Notes: generated by a model not told the origin, from the letters alone. A DNA stretch of 64,000 nt from Streptomyces achromogenes (GCF_030816715.1 NZ_JAUSYH010000001.1:2666001-2730000), one strand, 5' to 3'; numbered from the stretch's first letter, positions 1 through 8,823 are shown. Translations and numbers: made by a program.

Positions 1-5
1 GCTCC

Positions 6-806
6 ATGACCACCGCCACCTCCCGCCGCAGCGAACGGCGGGTCAGTCCCGTCTTCCTGGGGATCCTGGCCGTCACCGCGGTCACCGGCTGGGCCACCTG
101 GTCCGGGTTCGCCGAGCGGCCGGGTGTGGCGGTGTTCCTGTTCGTGACGGCGGCGTGGATCGTGTCGCTGTGTCTGCACGAGTACGCGCACGCCCGCACC
201 GCTCTGCACAGCGGGGACATCTCGGTCGGCGCGAAGGGGTACCTGACGCTCAACCCGCTGAAGTACACGCACGCCCTGCTCAGCATCGTGCTGCCGGTCA
301 TCTTCGTGATCATGGGCGGGATCGGACTGCCGGGCGGCGCCGTCTTCATCGAGCGCGGGCGGATCCGCGGGCGGTGGCGGCACAGCCTGATCTCGGCGGC
401 GGGGCCGCTGACCAACGTGCTGTTCGCGGTGGTGTGCACGGCGCCGTTCTGGCTGGACGCGCTGGACGGGGTGCCGGCCGACTTCCGGTACGCGCTCGGT
501 TTCCTCGCCCTGCTCCAGGTCACGGCGGCGATCCTGAACTTCCTGCCGGTGCCCGGGCTGGACGGCTACGGGGTGATCGAGCCCTGGCTGTCGTACAACG
601 TGAAGCGGCAGGTGGAGCCGTTCGCGCCGTTCGGGCTGCTGTTCGTGTTCGCACTGCTGTGGGTGCCGGCGGTGAACGGCGTGTTCTTCGACATGGTCGA
701 CGCGGTACTGCGCGCTCTCGGGATCAGCGACTTCGACACGTACTGCGGTCAGTCGCTGTACCGCTTCTGGGAGGGCACGAACGAATACTGCGCGGTCAGC
801 CCGTGA
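6..806 (+). CDS. Site-2 protease family membrane metalloprotease (M50)
   Basis: Predicted 266-residue polytopic membrane zinc protease of the M50/site-2 family, which cleaves transmembrane substrates within the bilayer. The zinc-binding HEXXH is seen as HEYAH at residues 58-62, inside a hydrophobic segment. The second family motif, NxxPxPxLDG, appears as NFLPVPGLDG near residue 180 and supplies the third metal ligand. Several hydrophobic stretches fit 5-6 membrane passes. No PDZ domain is visible, so it belongs to the compact class. The ATG start lies only 6 bases into the window, so its promoter is not visible. Its stop overlaps the 3' end of the convergent gene by 11 bases. The substrate is unknown. 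Confidence 0.9.
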   Translation: MTTATSRRSERRVSPVFLGILAVTAVTGWATWSGFAERPGVAVFLFVTAAWIVSLCLHEYAHARTALHSGDISVGAKGYLTLNPLKYTHALLSIVLPVIFVIMGGIGLPGGAVFIERGRIRGRWRHSLISAAGPLTNVLFAVVCTAPFWLDALDGVPADFRYALGFLALLQVTAAILNFLPVPGLDGYGVIEPWLSYNVKRQVEPFAPFGLLFVFALLWVPAVNGVFFDMVDAVLRALGISDFDTYCGQSLYRFWEGTNEYCAVSP

Positions 807-1014
807 CGTCGGCGTCGGCCGGCCGGCGGACCTTGCCGCGCTTCAGGTAGTACCAGGTCATGTTGGACGACAGGCCCGCGAGCAGCACCCAGACGATGCC
901 CAGGAAGCTGCCCTGGACGAAGGAGACGACCGCCGCGGCCACGGCGAGCACGCAGACGACGAGGCTGTAGAGGGCGAGCCGCCGGGCCGGGCGGGGCGGG
1001 GGAAGGGGGGACAT
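796..1014 (-). CDS. Small two-helix membrane protein
   Basis: A 72-residue protein of unknown function. The N-terminus is proline/arginine rich. Two hydrophobic segments follow at about residues 13-30 and 35-52, then a basic C-terminal tail (YYLKRGKVRR). It is probably a small integral inner-membrane protein. An AGGAGAA ribosome site sits about 8 bases before the ATG, which fixes the start. It is convergent with the site-2 protease and overlaps its stop. Confidence 0.75.
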   Translation of the reverse strand: MSPLPPPRPARRLALYSLVVCVLAVAAAVVSFVQGSFLGIVWVLLAGLSSNMTWYYLKRGKVRRPADADVTG

Positions 1015-1077
1015 GGGGGCGGTTCTCCTGTCGGGGGGACACTGCCGGGGTGGCTCCGACCAGTGTCCCCCATGCGC

Positions 1078-1806
1078 TCATACGTCCGTGACGCGCAGCC
1101 CGGCGTGGGCCTTGTAGCGGCGGTTGACCGAGATCAGGTTGGCGACCAGGGACTCCACCTGGTGGGCGCCTCGCAGCCGGCCCGCGAAGACGCCGCGCAT
1201 GCCGGGGATGCGGCCGGCCAGCGCCTGCACGATCTCGACGTCCGCCCGCTCCTCGCCCAGCACCATCACGTCGGTGTCGATCTCGTCGATCTCCGGGTCC
1301 TGGAGAAGGACCGCCGACAGGTGGTGGAACGCGGCGGCGACCCGGGAGTCCGGCAGCAGGGCGGCGGCCTGCTCGGCGGCGCTGCCCTCCTCCGGCTTGA
1401 GCGCGTAGGCGCCCTTCTTGTCGAAGCCGAGCGGGTTGACGCAGTCGACGACGAGCTTGCCGGCGAGTTCCTCGCGCAGGGACTCCAGCGTCTTGCCGTG
1501 GCCGTCCCACGGGACGGCGACGATGACGATGTCGCTGCGCCGCGCGGTCTCGGCGTTGTCGGCGCCCTCGACGCCGTGGCCGAGCTCCTCGGCCGCGGCC
1601 AGGGCGCGGTCGGCGGCGCGCGAGCCGATGATCACCTTCTGGCCGGCCTTGGCGAGCCGGTAGGCGAGGCCCTTGCCCTGCGGCCCGGTGCCGCCGAGCA
1701 CGCCGACGACCAGTCCGGAGACGTCGGGGAGGTCCCACGGGTCCTTCGCGGGCGCCTTCGCCGGCGCGCCCGCGGAGGCGTTTCGTGCACTGTCGGTAGA
1801 GGTCAT
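1078..1806 (-). CDS. npdG: F420H2:NADP+ oxidoreductase (NADPH-dependent F420 reductase)
   Basis: A 242-residue protein that moves hydride between NADP(H) and the deazaflavin cofactor F420, linking the F420 pool to NADPH. The N-terminal Rossmann motif GGTGPQG is at residues 38-44, followed by the NADP-phosphate-binding segment IIGSRAADRA. Length and motif order match Fno/NpdG. It has a Lys/Ala/Pro-rich N-terminal extension of about 30 residues. There is no ribosome site. A -10-like TAAAGT lies 7 bases before the ATG, so the mRNA is probably leaderless. The F420-type LLM oxidoreductase at 58.4 kb is a possible consumer of reduced F420. Confidence 0.9.
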   Translation of the reverse strand: MTSTDSARNASAGAPAKAPAKDPWDLPDVSGLVVGVLGGTGPQGKGLAYRLAKAGQKVIIGSRAADRALAAAEELGHGVEGADNAETARRSDIVIVAVPWDGHGKTLESLREELAGKLVVDCVNPLGFDKKGAYALKPEEGSAAEQAAALLPDSRVAAAFHHLSAVLLQDPEIDEIDTDVMVLGEERADVEIVQALAGRIPGMRGVFAGRLRGAHQVESLVANLISVNRRYKAHAGLRVTDV

Positions 1807-1812
1807 GGGCCG

Positions 1813-1818
1813 ACTTTA
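1813..1818 (-). promoter_or_regulatory. -10 box of npdG, leaderless spacing
   Basis: On the minus strand TAAAGT fits the actinobacterial TANNNT -10 element. Its last base is 7 nt from the A of the start codon, and no Shine-Dalgarno sequence lies between. This is the spacing expected if transcription starts at the ATG. Confidence 0.5.
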
Positions 1819-1908
1819 CGTGGGGGTGCGCGGCGGTCTTCCCCAGGTCGGGTGAACGCGGGGCGATCGCCGGCCGGCGGTGGCCGTACTACGACAGCAT
1901 GCGGCGGC

Positions 1909-2511
1909 ATGGACGCCGTACGGGTCGCACTGCTGCGTGAGGTGCTCGCCGGGACCGAGTGGCTGGGGGCCACCCGGCGGTTCGCCGCGGTGCTGCGGGG
2001 GTCGGTGGTGTCGCACGGGGGCGGGCTGCTGCTGGTCGGCTCGGCCCGCTACGAGCCCTGGCATCTGACGGCGCATCTGGTGGACGAGGCGGCGTGGTCG
2101 GGCACTCCGGAGCTGGCGCCGACGCTGGTGCGCCACCACCCCCGCCCGTCGGACCCGGCGCATCTGGCGGTCGGCCTGGGCCGGATCGAGGCGGCGCGGC
2201 GCGGTGAGACGCTGCTGGTGGCGACGCCGGCGGGGGACGCGCCGTTGCTGGAGCGGGTGTCGGACGCCCGGCGGGCCGGGGTGACGATCCTGGCGCTCGG
2301 CGTCGGCGTCGGCGAGGCGGAGCTGACGGCCCTGGCGCACGAGACGCTGGCCGTCCCGGACGGCTCCGCGCTGGACCTGGACACGGTGCAGCACCTGGTG
2401 AGCGCGGCGGCCGGCGAGACGCTGCCGCCGGCCCGCGGGCGCCGACGGCTGCGCGACCGGCTCTCCCACCTCGCCGACCGCCTGACGGCGCCGCCCCCTC
2501 CCGCCTGGTGA
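1909..2511 (+). CDS. Conserved hypothetical protein, 200 aa
   Basis: Soluble, Ala/Leu/Arg-rich protein of 200 residues with no membrane segment or signal peptide. I do not recognise the family. Alternating strand-like and helix-like segments (GLLLVGS, GVTILALGVGVGEAELTALA) suggest an alpha/beta fold. The ATG at 1909 begins MDAVRVALLREVLAG; the frame is open further upstream but those codons overlap the divergent npdG promoter. It is divergent from npdG and co-directional with the MFS gene that follows. A hairpin between the two suggests separate transcription. Confidence 0.7.
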   Translation: MDAVRVALLREVLAGTEWLGATRRFAAVLRGSVVSHGGGLLLVGSARYEPWHLTAHLVDEAAWSGTPELAPTLVRHHPRPSDPAHLAVGLGRIEAARRGETLLVATPAGDAPLLERVSDARRAGVTILALGVGVGEAELTALAHETLAVPDGSALDLDTVQHLVSAAAGETLPPARGRRRLRDRLSHLADRLTAPPPPAW

Positions 2512-2518
2512 CCGCCCC

Positions 2519-2550
2519 GCCGGAGAAATGCGGTTGCCGCTCTCTCCGGC
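2519..2550 (+). terminator. Hairpin after the 200-aa hypothetical gene
   Basis: Inverted repeat GCCGGAGA / TCTCCGGC separated by 16 nt that can themselves pair (GCGG/CCGC). It lies 8 bases after the stop codon and before the next start. No T-tract follows, as is usual in Streptomyces. Confidence 0.5.
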
Positions 2551-2571
2551 GACGGCCGAGCATGGCCCCTC

Positions 2572-3906
2572 GTGACCGACGACGAAGCCCTGACCGCTGC
2601 CCCTCCCCCGCCCTCCGGTCTGCGTGCGCTGCTTCCCGACCTCGCCCCCTGGCGGGCGTCCACGGACTTCCGGCGGCTGTGGGTGTCGGGGACGATCTCC
2701 GGGTTCGGGACCTTCCTCACCTTCGTGGCTCTGCCGGTGCAGGTGAAGGAGCTGACCGGGTCGGCCGCCGCGGTCGGCGCGATCGGGGCCGTGGAGCTGG
2801 TGCCGCTCGTGGTGTTCGGGCTGTACGGGGGCGCGCTCGCGGACGCCTGGGACAAGCGGCGGCTCATCGTGTGGACCGAGGCGGGGCAGGGGCTGCTCAG
2901 CGCGGTGCTGCTGGTCAACGCGGTACTGCCGGGCCCGGCGCTCTGGCCGCTGTATGTCGTCGCGGCTCTCTCCTCGGCTCTCGTCTCCGTCCAGCGGCCC
3001 GCGCTGGACTCGTTGTGGCCGCGGATCGTCGCCCATGAGCATCTGACGGCGGCCGCCTCGCTGAACGCGCTGCGGTGGACCGTGGGCGGGGTGGCCGGAC
3101 CGGCCCTCGCCGGCGTCGTCGTCGCGTACGCCGGGCTCGGCTGGGCCTACGCCGTCGACCTGCTGACCTTCGTGGTGTCGGTCGCCCTCATGGTGGGCAT
3201 CGCCGCGTCCCCGGCCTCCCACGAGGCGGCCCGTCCCTCGCTGAGGGCCATCGCGGAGGGCGCCCGGTACGCCTGGGGCCGCAAGGAGCTGCTCGGCACG
3301 TACGCGGTCGATCTCGCCGCGATGACCCTCGCGATGCCGCTCGCCGTGCTGCCGTTCCTCGCGGACGAGCTGCACGCCGAGTGGTCGCTGGGCCTGATGT
3401 ACGCGTCCGTCCCGGCGGGGGCGCTGCTGGTGAGCCTGACCAGCGGCTGGACGTCACGGGTGCACCGGCACGGCCGGGTGGTGGCGCTGTCGGCCGCGTT
3501 GTGGGGCGGGGCGATCGCCCTCGCGGGGCTCGTCGGCAACGTGTGGCTGGTGCTGCTGTGCCTGACGTTCGCGGGCGGCTTCGACATGGTCAGCGGCATC
3601 TTCCGGGGGGCCATGTGGAACCAGACGATCCCGGACGAGCTGCGCGGGCGGCTCGCCGGGATCGAGCTGCTGTCCTACTCGGTGGGGCCGACGGTCGGCC
3701 AGCTGCGCGGCGGCGGCGTCGCGGCCTGGCTGGGGGTGCGGACCTCGGTCTGGTCGGGCGGTCTGCTGTGTGTGGGCGCGGTGGGGCTGCTGGCGGTGTG
3801 CCTGCCGGGGCTGATGACGTACGACGCCCGGACGAACGAGCACGCGGTGCGGCTGCGCGCGCGGCGCGCCGCCACCGCGCCCTCGTCGGCGCCGGACGGC
3901 GGCTGA
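2572..3906 (+). CDS. MFS transporter
   Basis: A 444-residue major facilitator with about 12 hydrophobic segments, of the single-polypeptide exporter type resembling the enterobactin exporter/MFS_3 family (motif RRLWVSGTISGFGTFLTFVA near the N-terminus and GALADAWDKRRL in the 2-3 loop). It probably exports a small molecule; the substrate is unknown. The GTG start follows directly after the intergenic hairpin. Its last codons form one arm of a 36-bp perfect palindrome shared with the convergent gene, so both proteins end in APDGG. Confidence 0.85.
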   Translation: MTDDEALTAAPPPPSGLRALLPDLAPWRASTDFRRLWVSGTISGFGTFLTFVALPVQVKELTGSAAAVGAIGAVELVPLVVFGLYGGALADAWDKRRLIVWTEAGQGLLSAVLLVNAVLPGPALWPLYVVAALSSALVSVQRPALDSLWPRIVAHEHLTAAASLNALRWTVGGVAGPALAGVVVAYAGLGWAYAVDLLTFVVSVALMVGIAASPASHEAARPSLRAIAEGARYAWGRKELLGTYAVDLAAMTLAMPLAVLPFLADELHAEWSLGLMYASVPAGALLVSLTSGWTSRVHRHGRVVALSAALWGGAIALAGLVGNVWLVLLCLTFAGGFDMVSGIFRGAMWNQTIPDELRGRLAGIELLSYSVGPTVGQLRGGGVAAWLGVRTSVWSGGLLCVGAVGLLAVCLPGLMTYDARTNEHAVRLRARRAATAPSSAPDGG

Positions 3907-3924
3907 TCAGCCGCCGTCCGGCGC
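3889..3924. terminator. 36-bp perfect palindrome, bidirectional terminator inside two stop regions
   Basis: Two 18-base arms (3889-3906 and 3907-3924) are exact reverse complements with no spacer. The left arm carries the end and TGA stop of the MFS gene. The right arm carries the end and TGA stop of the convergent 77-aa gene. The two stop codons abut at 3906/3907. Given its position and GC-rich stem, it should act as a terminator for both directions. Confidence 0.8.
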
Positions 3925-4140
3925 GCCGCCCTTGGGGGCGTCGTGCCACTTGGGGTCGTTCTCCCACTCGAGGTTGCGCTCGCGGGCGGTCTCCATCGCG
4001 TGCTCGGCCTCCCCACGGGTGGCGTAGGGACCGAAGCGGTCCTTGCCCGGGCAGTCGGGACCCTCTTCGACCTTCTTGTGCTCCAGGCAGTAGTACCACT
4101 CGCCCGGCTTGCCGGCGGTCCGCTTCTTGAACAGGGGCAT
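3907..4140 (-). CDS. Small hypothetical protein, SPOR-like sequence
   Basis: A 77-residue protein beginning [27 protein letters not shown] placed 6 bases before this ATG makes it a better start than the ATG 8 codons upstream. It is hydrophilic, with cysteines in WYYCLEHK and DCPGKDR and the segment [20 protein letters not shown], typical of short conserved actinobacterial proteins found near map. Function unknown. It is divergent from map. Confidence 0.8.
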   Translation of the reverse strand: MPLFKKRTAGKPGEWYYCLEHKKVEEGPDCPGKDRFGPYATRGEAEHAMETARERNLEWENDPKWHDAPKGGAPDGG

Positions 4141-4184
4141 GACGGCTCCTCTCGCCATCGTCATGTTCCCCCATGCCCGCTCGT

Positions 4185-4190
4185 TAGACT
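4185..4190 (+). promoter_or_regulatory. -10 box of map, leaderless spacing
   Basis: TAGACT matches TANNNT. Its last base is 8 nt before the ATG of map and there is no ribosome-binding site between, so transcription probably starts at or next to the start codon. Confidence 0.55.
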
Positions 4191-4197
4191 CACTGGC

Positions 4198-5055
4198 ATG
4201 TCTGGCCAGTCACTGCTCGTCCCAGGCGAGCTGTCCCCCATCCGTTCGGTGCCCGGAAACATCCGCCGGCCCGAGTACGTCGGCAAGCCCGCGCCGACGC
4301 CGTACACCGGGCCGGAGGTGCAGACGCCGGAGACGATCGAGGCGATGCGCCGGGCCGGCCGGATCGCCGCGCAGGCGATGGCGGAGGCGGCGAAGCTGAT
4401 CTCACCGGGCGTCACCACCGACGAGCTGGACAGGGTCGCGCACGAGTACATGTGCGATCACGGCGCCTACCCGTCGACCCTCGGTTACCGCGGCTTCCCG
4501 AAGTCCCTGTGCACGAGCGTGAACGAGGTGATCTGCCACGGCATCCCGGACTCGACGGTGCTGCGGGACGGCGACATCGTCAACCTGGACGTGACGGCGT
4601 ACATCGGCGGGGTGCACGGCGACAACAACGCCACGTACCTGGTCGGGGACGTGGACGAGGAGTCGCGGCTGCTGGTGGACCGGACCCGGGAGTCCCTGGA
4701 GCGGGCGATCAAGGCGGTCAGGCCCGGCCGGCAGATCAACATCATCGGGCGGGTCATCGAGTCGTACGCGAAGCGGTTCGGGTACGGGGTGGTGCGGGAC
4801 TTCACCGGCCACGGGATCAACTCGTCGTTCCACTCCGGGCTGATCGTCCCGCACTACGACAGTCCGCACGCGACGACGGTCATCCAGCCCGGGATGACGT
4901 TCACGATCGAGCCGATGCTGACGCTCGGCACCCACGAGTACGACATGTGGGACGACGGCTGGACCGTGGTGACCAAGGACCGCAGGCGGACGGCCCAGTT
5001 CGAGCACACGCTCGTCGTGACGGACACCGGCGCGGAGATCCTGACGCTGCCGTAG
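4198..5055 (+). CDS. map: Type I methionyl aminopeptidase
   Basis: A 285-residue cytosolic dimetal peptidase that removes the initiator methionine from new proteins. The family signature is complete: [22 protein letters not shown] (positions about 4480-4550), metal ligands in NLDVTAY and HGDNN, the catalytic His in GHGINSSFH, and Glu ligands in FTIEPM and AQFEHT. The N-terminal extension of about 40 residues includes [13 protein letters not shown], characteristic of actinobacterial MetAP1c. A perfect terminator follows at 5103-5150. Confidence 0.95.
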   Translation: MSGQSLLVPGELSPIRSVPGNIRRPEYVGKPAPTPYTGPEVQTPETIEAMRRAGRIAAQAMAEAAKLISPGVTTDELDRVAHEYMCDHGAYPSTLGYRGFPKSLCTSVNEVICHGIPDSTVLRDGDIVNLDVTAYIGGVHGDNNATYLVGDVDEESRLLVDRTRESLERAIKAVRPGRQINIIGRVIESYAKRFGYGVVRDFTGHGINSSFHSGLIVPHYDSPHATTVIQPGMTFTIEPMLTLGTHEYDMWDDGWTVVTKDRRRTAQFEHTLVVTDTGAEILTLP

Positions 5056-5102
5056 TCGGACGCCGGGCGCGGGGCGCGGGATGCCGGGCGCCGGAAGCCG
5101 GT

Positions 5103-5150
5103 ACGCCGAACGGGCCCCCTCGCTGTTCCGCGAGGGGGCCCGTTCGGCGT
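5103..5150. terminator. Perfect 20-bp stem terminator between map and a convergent gene
   Basis: Arms 5103-5122 and 5131-5150 are exact reverse complements around an 8-nt loop. It lies 47 bases after the map stop and 36 before the end of the convergent secreted-protein gene, so it serves both. Confidence 0.85.
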
Positions 5151-5185
5151 GTCCGTCGGCTCGGGGCGTGTCAGGTCGGGTCGGG

Positions 5186-5392
5186 TCAGAAGCGGTCGCA
5201 GTGCTTGCCGGCCCAGAAGATGTCGGCCGAGACCGTGTCCACCGCGCCGATGTAGGGGCTGCAGACGCCCTTGTCCCCGCCGAAGTGGTGGTGGTGCTCG
5301 CGGGGACCCTCGTCGGCGGTGGCGGTCGTCGCGCCGGCGGCGGCGAGGGCGATGCCCAGGACGGTGGCGGCGAGGGCTGAACGGATGCGCAT
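5186..5392 (-). CDS. Small secreted protein
   Basis: A 68-residue precursor starting MRIRSALAATVLGIALAA, a Sec signal peptide ending near TATA-DE. The mature part of about 43 residues has a REHHHH histidine run and two cysteines (GVCSPY, GKHCDRF), which could form one disulfide. AGAGGAAC lies just before the ATG at 5392. The frame is open further upstream but without a signal peptide. It is hydrophilic and not chaplin-like. Function unknown; the His cluster could bind metal (inference). Confidence 0.75.
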   Translation of the reverse strand: MRIRSALAATVLGIALAAAGATTATADEGPREHHHHFGGDKGVCSPYIGAVDTVSADIFWAGKHCDRF

Positions 5393-5497
5393 GGTGTTCC
5401 TCTCACGGGGCTGAGCGGTCTCGCCCAGTGGTCCCCGTTCGCCTCCGCGCGCACACGCCACACCACCCGTACGGACGCCGACGCACCGCCCGAGGGC

Positions 5498-6142
5498 TCA
5501 ACGCTCGAGGAACACCCGCCCGCCGATCTCCACCCAGCCGTACGGCTGGGGGGCCGTGAGGATCTGGGAGCCCGCGCCCTGGGTGATGTTCAGGGCTCGG
5601 CCGAGGCGCTCGGTGAGCAGCAGCGCCGCGGCGCCCGTCGCCTCGTCCTCCTCGATGCCGTCGTCCCGGCCGGGGAAGCCGCGGGCGCGGATCCGGCCCG
5701 CGGGCTCGTCCTCCCAGGCCCACGCGTAGATCCACTCGCCCTTCGGCGGCACCGGCAGGTCGTCGACCTCGGCGGCGGTGGCGTACTGGCGCAGGGTGCG
5801 CGGCGGGGCCCACTCGGCGCGGGCCTCGATCCAGGTGAACTCCCCGTCCTGGCGGGCGCCGACGACCCCGGCGGGGGTGACGAGCTCGGGGACGTCGAGC
5901 AGCCAGCCGGCGCCCACGCACGGGTGGCCCGCGAACGGCAGCCGCATGGTGGGGGTGTAGATGTCGATGACGCCGCGCTCGGGGTCGTCGACGAACACGG
6001 TCTCGCTGAAGCCGAGTTTGGCCGCGAGCTCCTGACGGTCCTCGCGTTCGGGCAGCACCGAGCCTTCACGCACCACGCCCAGTTCGTTGCCGTAGCCGCC
6101 GTTCGGCGCGCAGAAGACGCGGAGCACGTCGTAATCAGTCAC
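5498..6142 (-). CDS. PhzF-family epimerase/isomerase-like protein
   Basis: A 214-residue member of the PhzF family (diaminopimelate-epimerase fold). It shows the N-terminal strand with GGYGNELGVV, the conserved LGFSETVFV segment with the family glutamate, and the signature FAGHPCVGAGWLL at about residues 70-82. A second-domain GDEATG-like signature appears as EDEATGAAALLLTERLG near residue 170. It is shorter than typical PhzF proteins (260-300 residues), with a compressed middle. Substrate unknown. Start is GTG. It is divergent from the efe operon. Confidence 0.85.
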   Translation of the reverse strand: MTDYDVLRVFCAPNGGYGNELGVVREGSVLPEREDRQELAAKLGFSETVFVDDPERGVIDIYTPTMRLPFAGHPCVGAGWLLDVPELVTPAGVVGARQDGEFTWIEARAEWAPPRTLRQYATAAEVDDLPVPPKGEWIYAWAWEDEPAGRIRARGFPGRDDGIEEDEATGAAALLLTERLGRALNITQGAGSQILTAPQPYGWVEIGGRVFLER

Positions 6143-6328
6143 CGGGGAATTGAAGCACTGCCGGCAGCGGCGAACGTGCGGTCCCGGCGGCCGGGAAAAC
6201 GGAATCTTTGAATCTCCTTTGACTTTCCCTTGACGTCTGTTTTGGGAGTTCGTGATCCGCTCGTGCTCTTACAGCGTCTATGAGAGCTGAATCACGGCCC
6301 GGACGGGTATTACGCAGGTAAGCCTTGG

Positions 6329-6347
6329 ATAAGTTAGGCGAGCCTCA
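6329..6347 (+). promoter_or_regulatory. Iron box (DmdR/IdeR-type) upstream of efeO
   Basis: The 19 bases ATAAGTTAGGCGAGCCTCA match the DmdR/IdeR consensus TTAGGTTAGGCTAACCTAA at 14 positions. The site overlaps a possible -10 (TAAGTT, 6330-6335) about 70 bases before the efeO start. The family is an iron-loaded DtxR-type repressor, so the efe operon should be repressed when iron is plentiful. Confidence 0.7.
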
Positions 6348-6400
6348 CCAATCCGTGTGAGCCCTGTCACGTGATTTTTCAGCCACCGCTGGGAGCCCGA

Positions 6401-7540
6401 ATGCGAGCCGCCCGACACTCCGTCGTCACCGCCGTCGCCATGGCGACGGCCCTGACCGCCGTCACGGCCTGCACCTCGAAAAGCGGGGACGAGGACGGCG
6501 AGCGGGTCATCGCGGTCACCGCCACCGACTCCAAGTGCGAGACCTCCAAGAAGGAGATCTCCGCCGGCCACGTCGAGCTCGCCATCGAGAACAAGGGCTC
6601 CAAGGTCACCGAGGTCTACATCCTCTTCCCGGACGACCGGGTCGTCAGCGAGCGCGAGAACATCGGCCCCGGCACCAAGCAGCGGGTCACCGCCGAGGTG
6701 AAGGCCGGTACCTACGAGATCGCGTGCAAGCCGGGCATGAAGGGCGACGGCATCCGCCAGGACCTCAAGGTCACCGGCGGCTCCGCGGCCAAGCGCGATC
6801 CCCGGCTGGACAAGGCGGTGGCCGCCTACCGCTCCTACGCGCAGGCCCAGGCCGACGAGACGCTGCCCAAGGTCGCGACCTTCGTCGCGGCGGTCAAGGC
6901 CGGCGACCTCGAGGCCGCGAAGAAGGCCTACGCGCCCTCCCGCATCGGCTGGGAGCGCACCGAGCCGGTCGCGGAGTCCTTCGGCGACATCGACCCGAAG
7001 GTCGACGTCCGCGCCGACGGCCTGGAGGCCGGCCAGAAGTGGACCGGCTGGCACCGGCTGGAGAAGGCCCTCTGGCAGGACAAGAAGATCGGCGCCGAGG
7101 AGAAGACCCTCGCCGACCAGCTGGTCACCGACCTGACCGACTGGCAGAAGCGGGTCGGCAAGGCCGAGATCACCCCGACCTCCATGGCCAACGGCGCCAA
7201 GGAACTCCTCGACGAGGTCGCCACCGGCAAGGTCACCGGCGAGGAGGAGCGCTACTCGCACACCGACCTCGTCGACTTCAAGGCCAACGTCGAGGGCGCG
7301 CAGCAGTCGTACGAGCTGCTGAAGCCGGTCGCCAAGGAGAACGACCCGGCCCTGGTCACCGAGCTGGACAAGCAGTTCGCCGCGCTGAACGCGCTGCTGG
7401 ACGCCTACCGGCCGAACGCCACGTCCTACGAGTTCACCGCGTACGACAAGGTCGGCGCCGCCGACCGCAAGAAGCTGTCGGACGGGGTCAACGCACTCGC
7501 GGAGCCCCTGTCCAAGCTCGCCGCCGCCGTCGCCAAGTAA
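6401..7540 (+). CDS. efeO: EfeO-type iron-uptake lipoprotein (cupredoxin + M75 domains)
   Basis: A 379-residue extracytoplasmic component of the EfeUOB iron importer. The ATG at 6401 has GGGAG upstream and gives a lipoprotein signal ending in the lipobox VTAC; an in-frame codon 30 bases upstream is less likely. The N-terminal cupredoxin-like domain (about residues 25-125) precedes the imelysin/M75 domain, whose conserved metal-site motif HxxE is seen in GWHRLEKALW. The role is binding and delivering iron to the EfeU permease. First gene of the operon, 26 bases before efeB. Confidence 0.93.
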   Translation: MRAARHSVVTAVAMATALTAVTACTSKSGDEDGERVIAVTATDSKCETSKKEISAGHVELAIENKGSKVTEVYILFPDDRVVSERENIGPGTKQRVTAEVKAGTYEIACKPGMKGDGIRQDLKVTGGSAAKRDPRLDKAVAAYRSYAQAQADETLPKVATFVAAVKAGDLEAAKKAYAPSRIGWERTEPVAESFGDIDPKVDVRADGLEAGQKWTGWHRLEKALWQDKKIGAEEKTLADQLVTDLTDWQKRVGKAEITPTSMANGAKELLDEVATGKVTGEEERYSHTDLVDFKANVEGAQQSYELLKPVAKENDPALVTELDKQFAALNALLDAYRPNATSYEFTAYDKVGAADRKKLSDGVNALAEPLSKLAAAVAK

Positions 7541-7566
7541 CCGAACAGCATCCGAGGGGCCAGGAC

Positions 7567-8820
7567 ATGACGGAGTCGGACAACCAGGGCGCCAGCCCGT
7601 CGCGACGGTCGCTGATCGGCTGGGGCGGGGCCGGGCTCGCGCTCGGCGCCGCCGCGGCGGGCGGCGCGGTCGCGATGACCCGCACCGGCAACGACGTCGA
7701 CCCGGTGGCCGCCGACGCGGGCGCCGCGGTCGACTTCCACGGCGCGTACCAGGCGGGCATCGCCACGCCCGTACAGGACCGGCTGCACTTCGCCGCGTTC
7801 GACGTGACGACCACGGACCGCGCCGAGTTCGTGCGGCTGCTGAAGGACTGGACCGAGGCCGCCCGCCGGATGACGGCCGGGAAGGCGGTCGGCGAGGGCG
7901 CGTTCGGCGGCCTTCCCGAGGCGCCGCCGGACGACACCGGCGAGGCGCTGGGCCTCAAGCCGTCCCGGCTGACGCTGACGGTCGGCTTCGGCCCCTCCCT
8001 GTTCACGAAGTTCGACCTCGCCGCCCGGCGGCCGGACGCCCTCGTCGACCTGCCCGCCTTCGCCGGGGACGCGCTCGACGCGGCCCGCAGCAACGGCGAC
8101 CTGTGCGTCCAGGCCTGCGCGGACGATCCGCAGGTCGCCGTGCACGCGATCCGCAACCTGGCCCGCATCGGCATGGGCAAGGTCGTCATCCGCTGGTCGC
8201 AGCTCGGCTTCGGCAAGACCTCCTCCACCACACCGGACGCGCAGACCCCGCGCAACCTGATGGGCTTCAAGGACGGCACCCGCAACATCGCGGGCACCGA
8301 GACCGACCGGCTGAAGAAGTTCGTGTGGGTCGGCGAGAAGGACGGTCCCGACTGGATGACGGGCGGCTCCTACCTCGTCGCCCGGCGCATCCGCATGCAC
8401 ATCGAGACCTGGGACCGCACCTCGCTGCAGGAGCAGGAGGACATCTTCGGCCGCGACAAGGGCGAAGGCGCTCCGGTGGGCAAGGCGAAGGAACACGACG
8501 AGCCGTTCCTGAAGGCGATGAAGCCCGACGCGCACGTCCGGCTCGCGCACCCCGACTCCAACCAGGGGTCGACGATCCTGCGCCGCGGCTACTCCTTCAC
8601 CGACGGCACCGACGGTCTGGGCCGGCTGGAGGCGGGGCTGTTCTTCCTCGCCTACATGCGCGACGTGAGCAACGGATTCGTCCGCATCCAGCGCCACCTG
8701 GCGACCGACGCGCTCAACGAGTACATCCAGCATGTGGGTTCGGCCGTCTTCGCCGTCCCGCCGGGCGTCCGCGACAAGGACGACTGGTGGGGCCGGACGC
8801 TGTTCTCCAAGGAGGCGTAG
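7567..8820 (+). CDS. efeB: Deferrochelatase / DyP-type heme peroxidase EfeB
   Basis: A 417-residue exported heme peroxidase of the DyP family, partner of EfeU and EfeO. The twin-arginine signal SRRSLIGW is followed by an Ala/Gly-rich hydrophobic stretch, so it folds before export. The DyP hallmark GxxDG appears as GFKDGTRN near residue 233 (distal Asp), with the heme-ligand His region after it and GYSFTDG near residue 340. It may oxidise Fe(II) or release iron from heme (family knowledge). The stop is 3 bases from the efeU start, indicating tight coupling. Confidence 0.94.
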   Translation: MTESDNQGASPSRRSLIGWGGAGLALGAAAAGGAVAMTRTGNDVDPVAADAGAAVDFHGAYQAGIATPVQDRLHFAAFDVTTTDRAEFVRLLKDWTEAARRMTAGKAVGEGAFGGLPEAPPDDTGEALGLKPSRLTLTVGFGPSLFTKFDLAARRPDALVDLPAFAGDALDAARSNGDLCVQACADDPQVAVHAIRNLARIGMGKVVIRWSQLGFGKTSSTTPDAQTPRNLMGFKDGTRNIAGTETDRLKKFVWVGEKDGPDWMTGGSYLVARRIRMHIETWDRTSLQEQEDIFGRDKGEGAPVGKAKEHDEPFLKAMKPDAHVRLAHPDSNQGSTILRRGYSFTDGTDGLGRLEAGLFFLAYMRDVSNGFVRIQRHLATDALNEYIQHVGSAVFAVPPGVRDKDDWWGRTLFSKEA

Positions 8821-8823
8821 CGC

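Noticed and set aside
5104-5150. CRISPR-like or repeat array from repeated inverted sequences
   Set aside because: Single perfect hairpin only; no spaced direct repeats. No CRISPR array was seen anywhere in the window.
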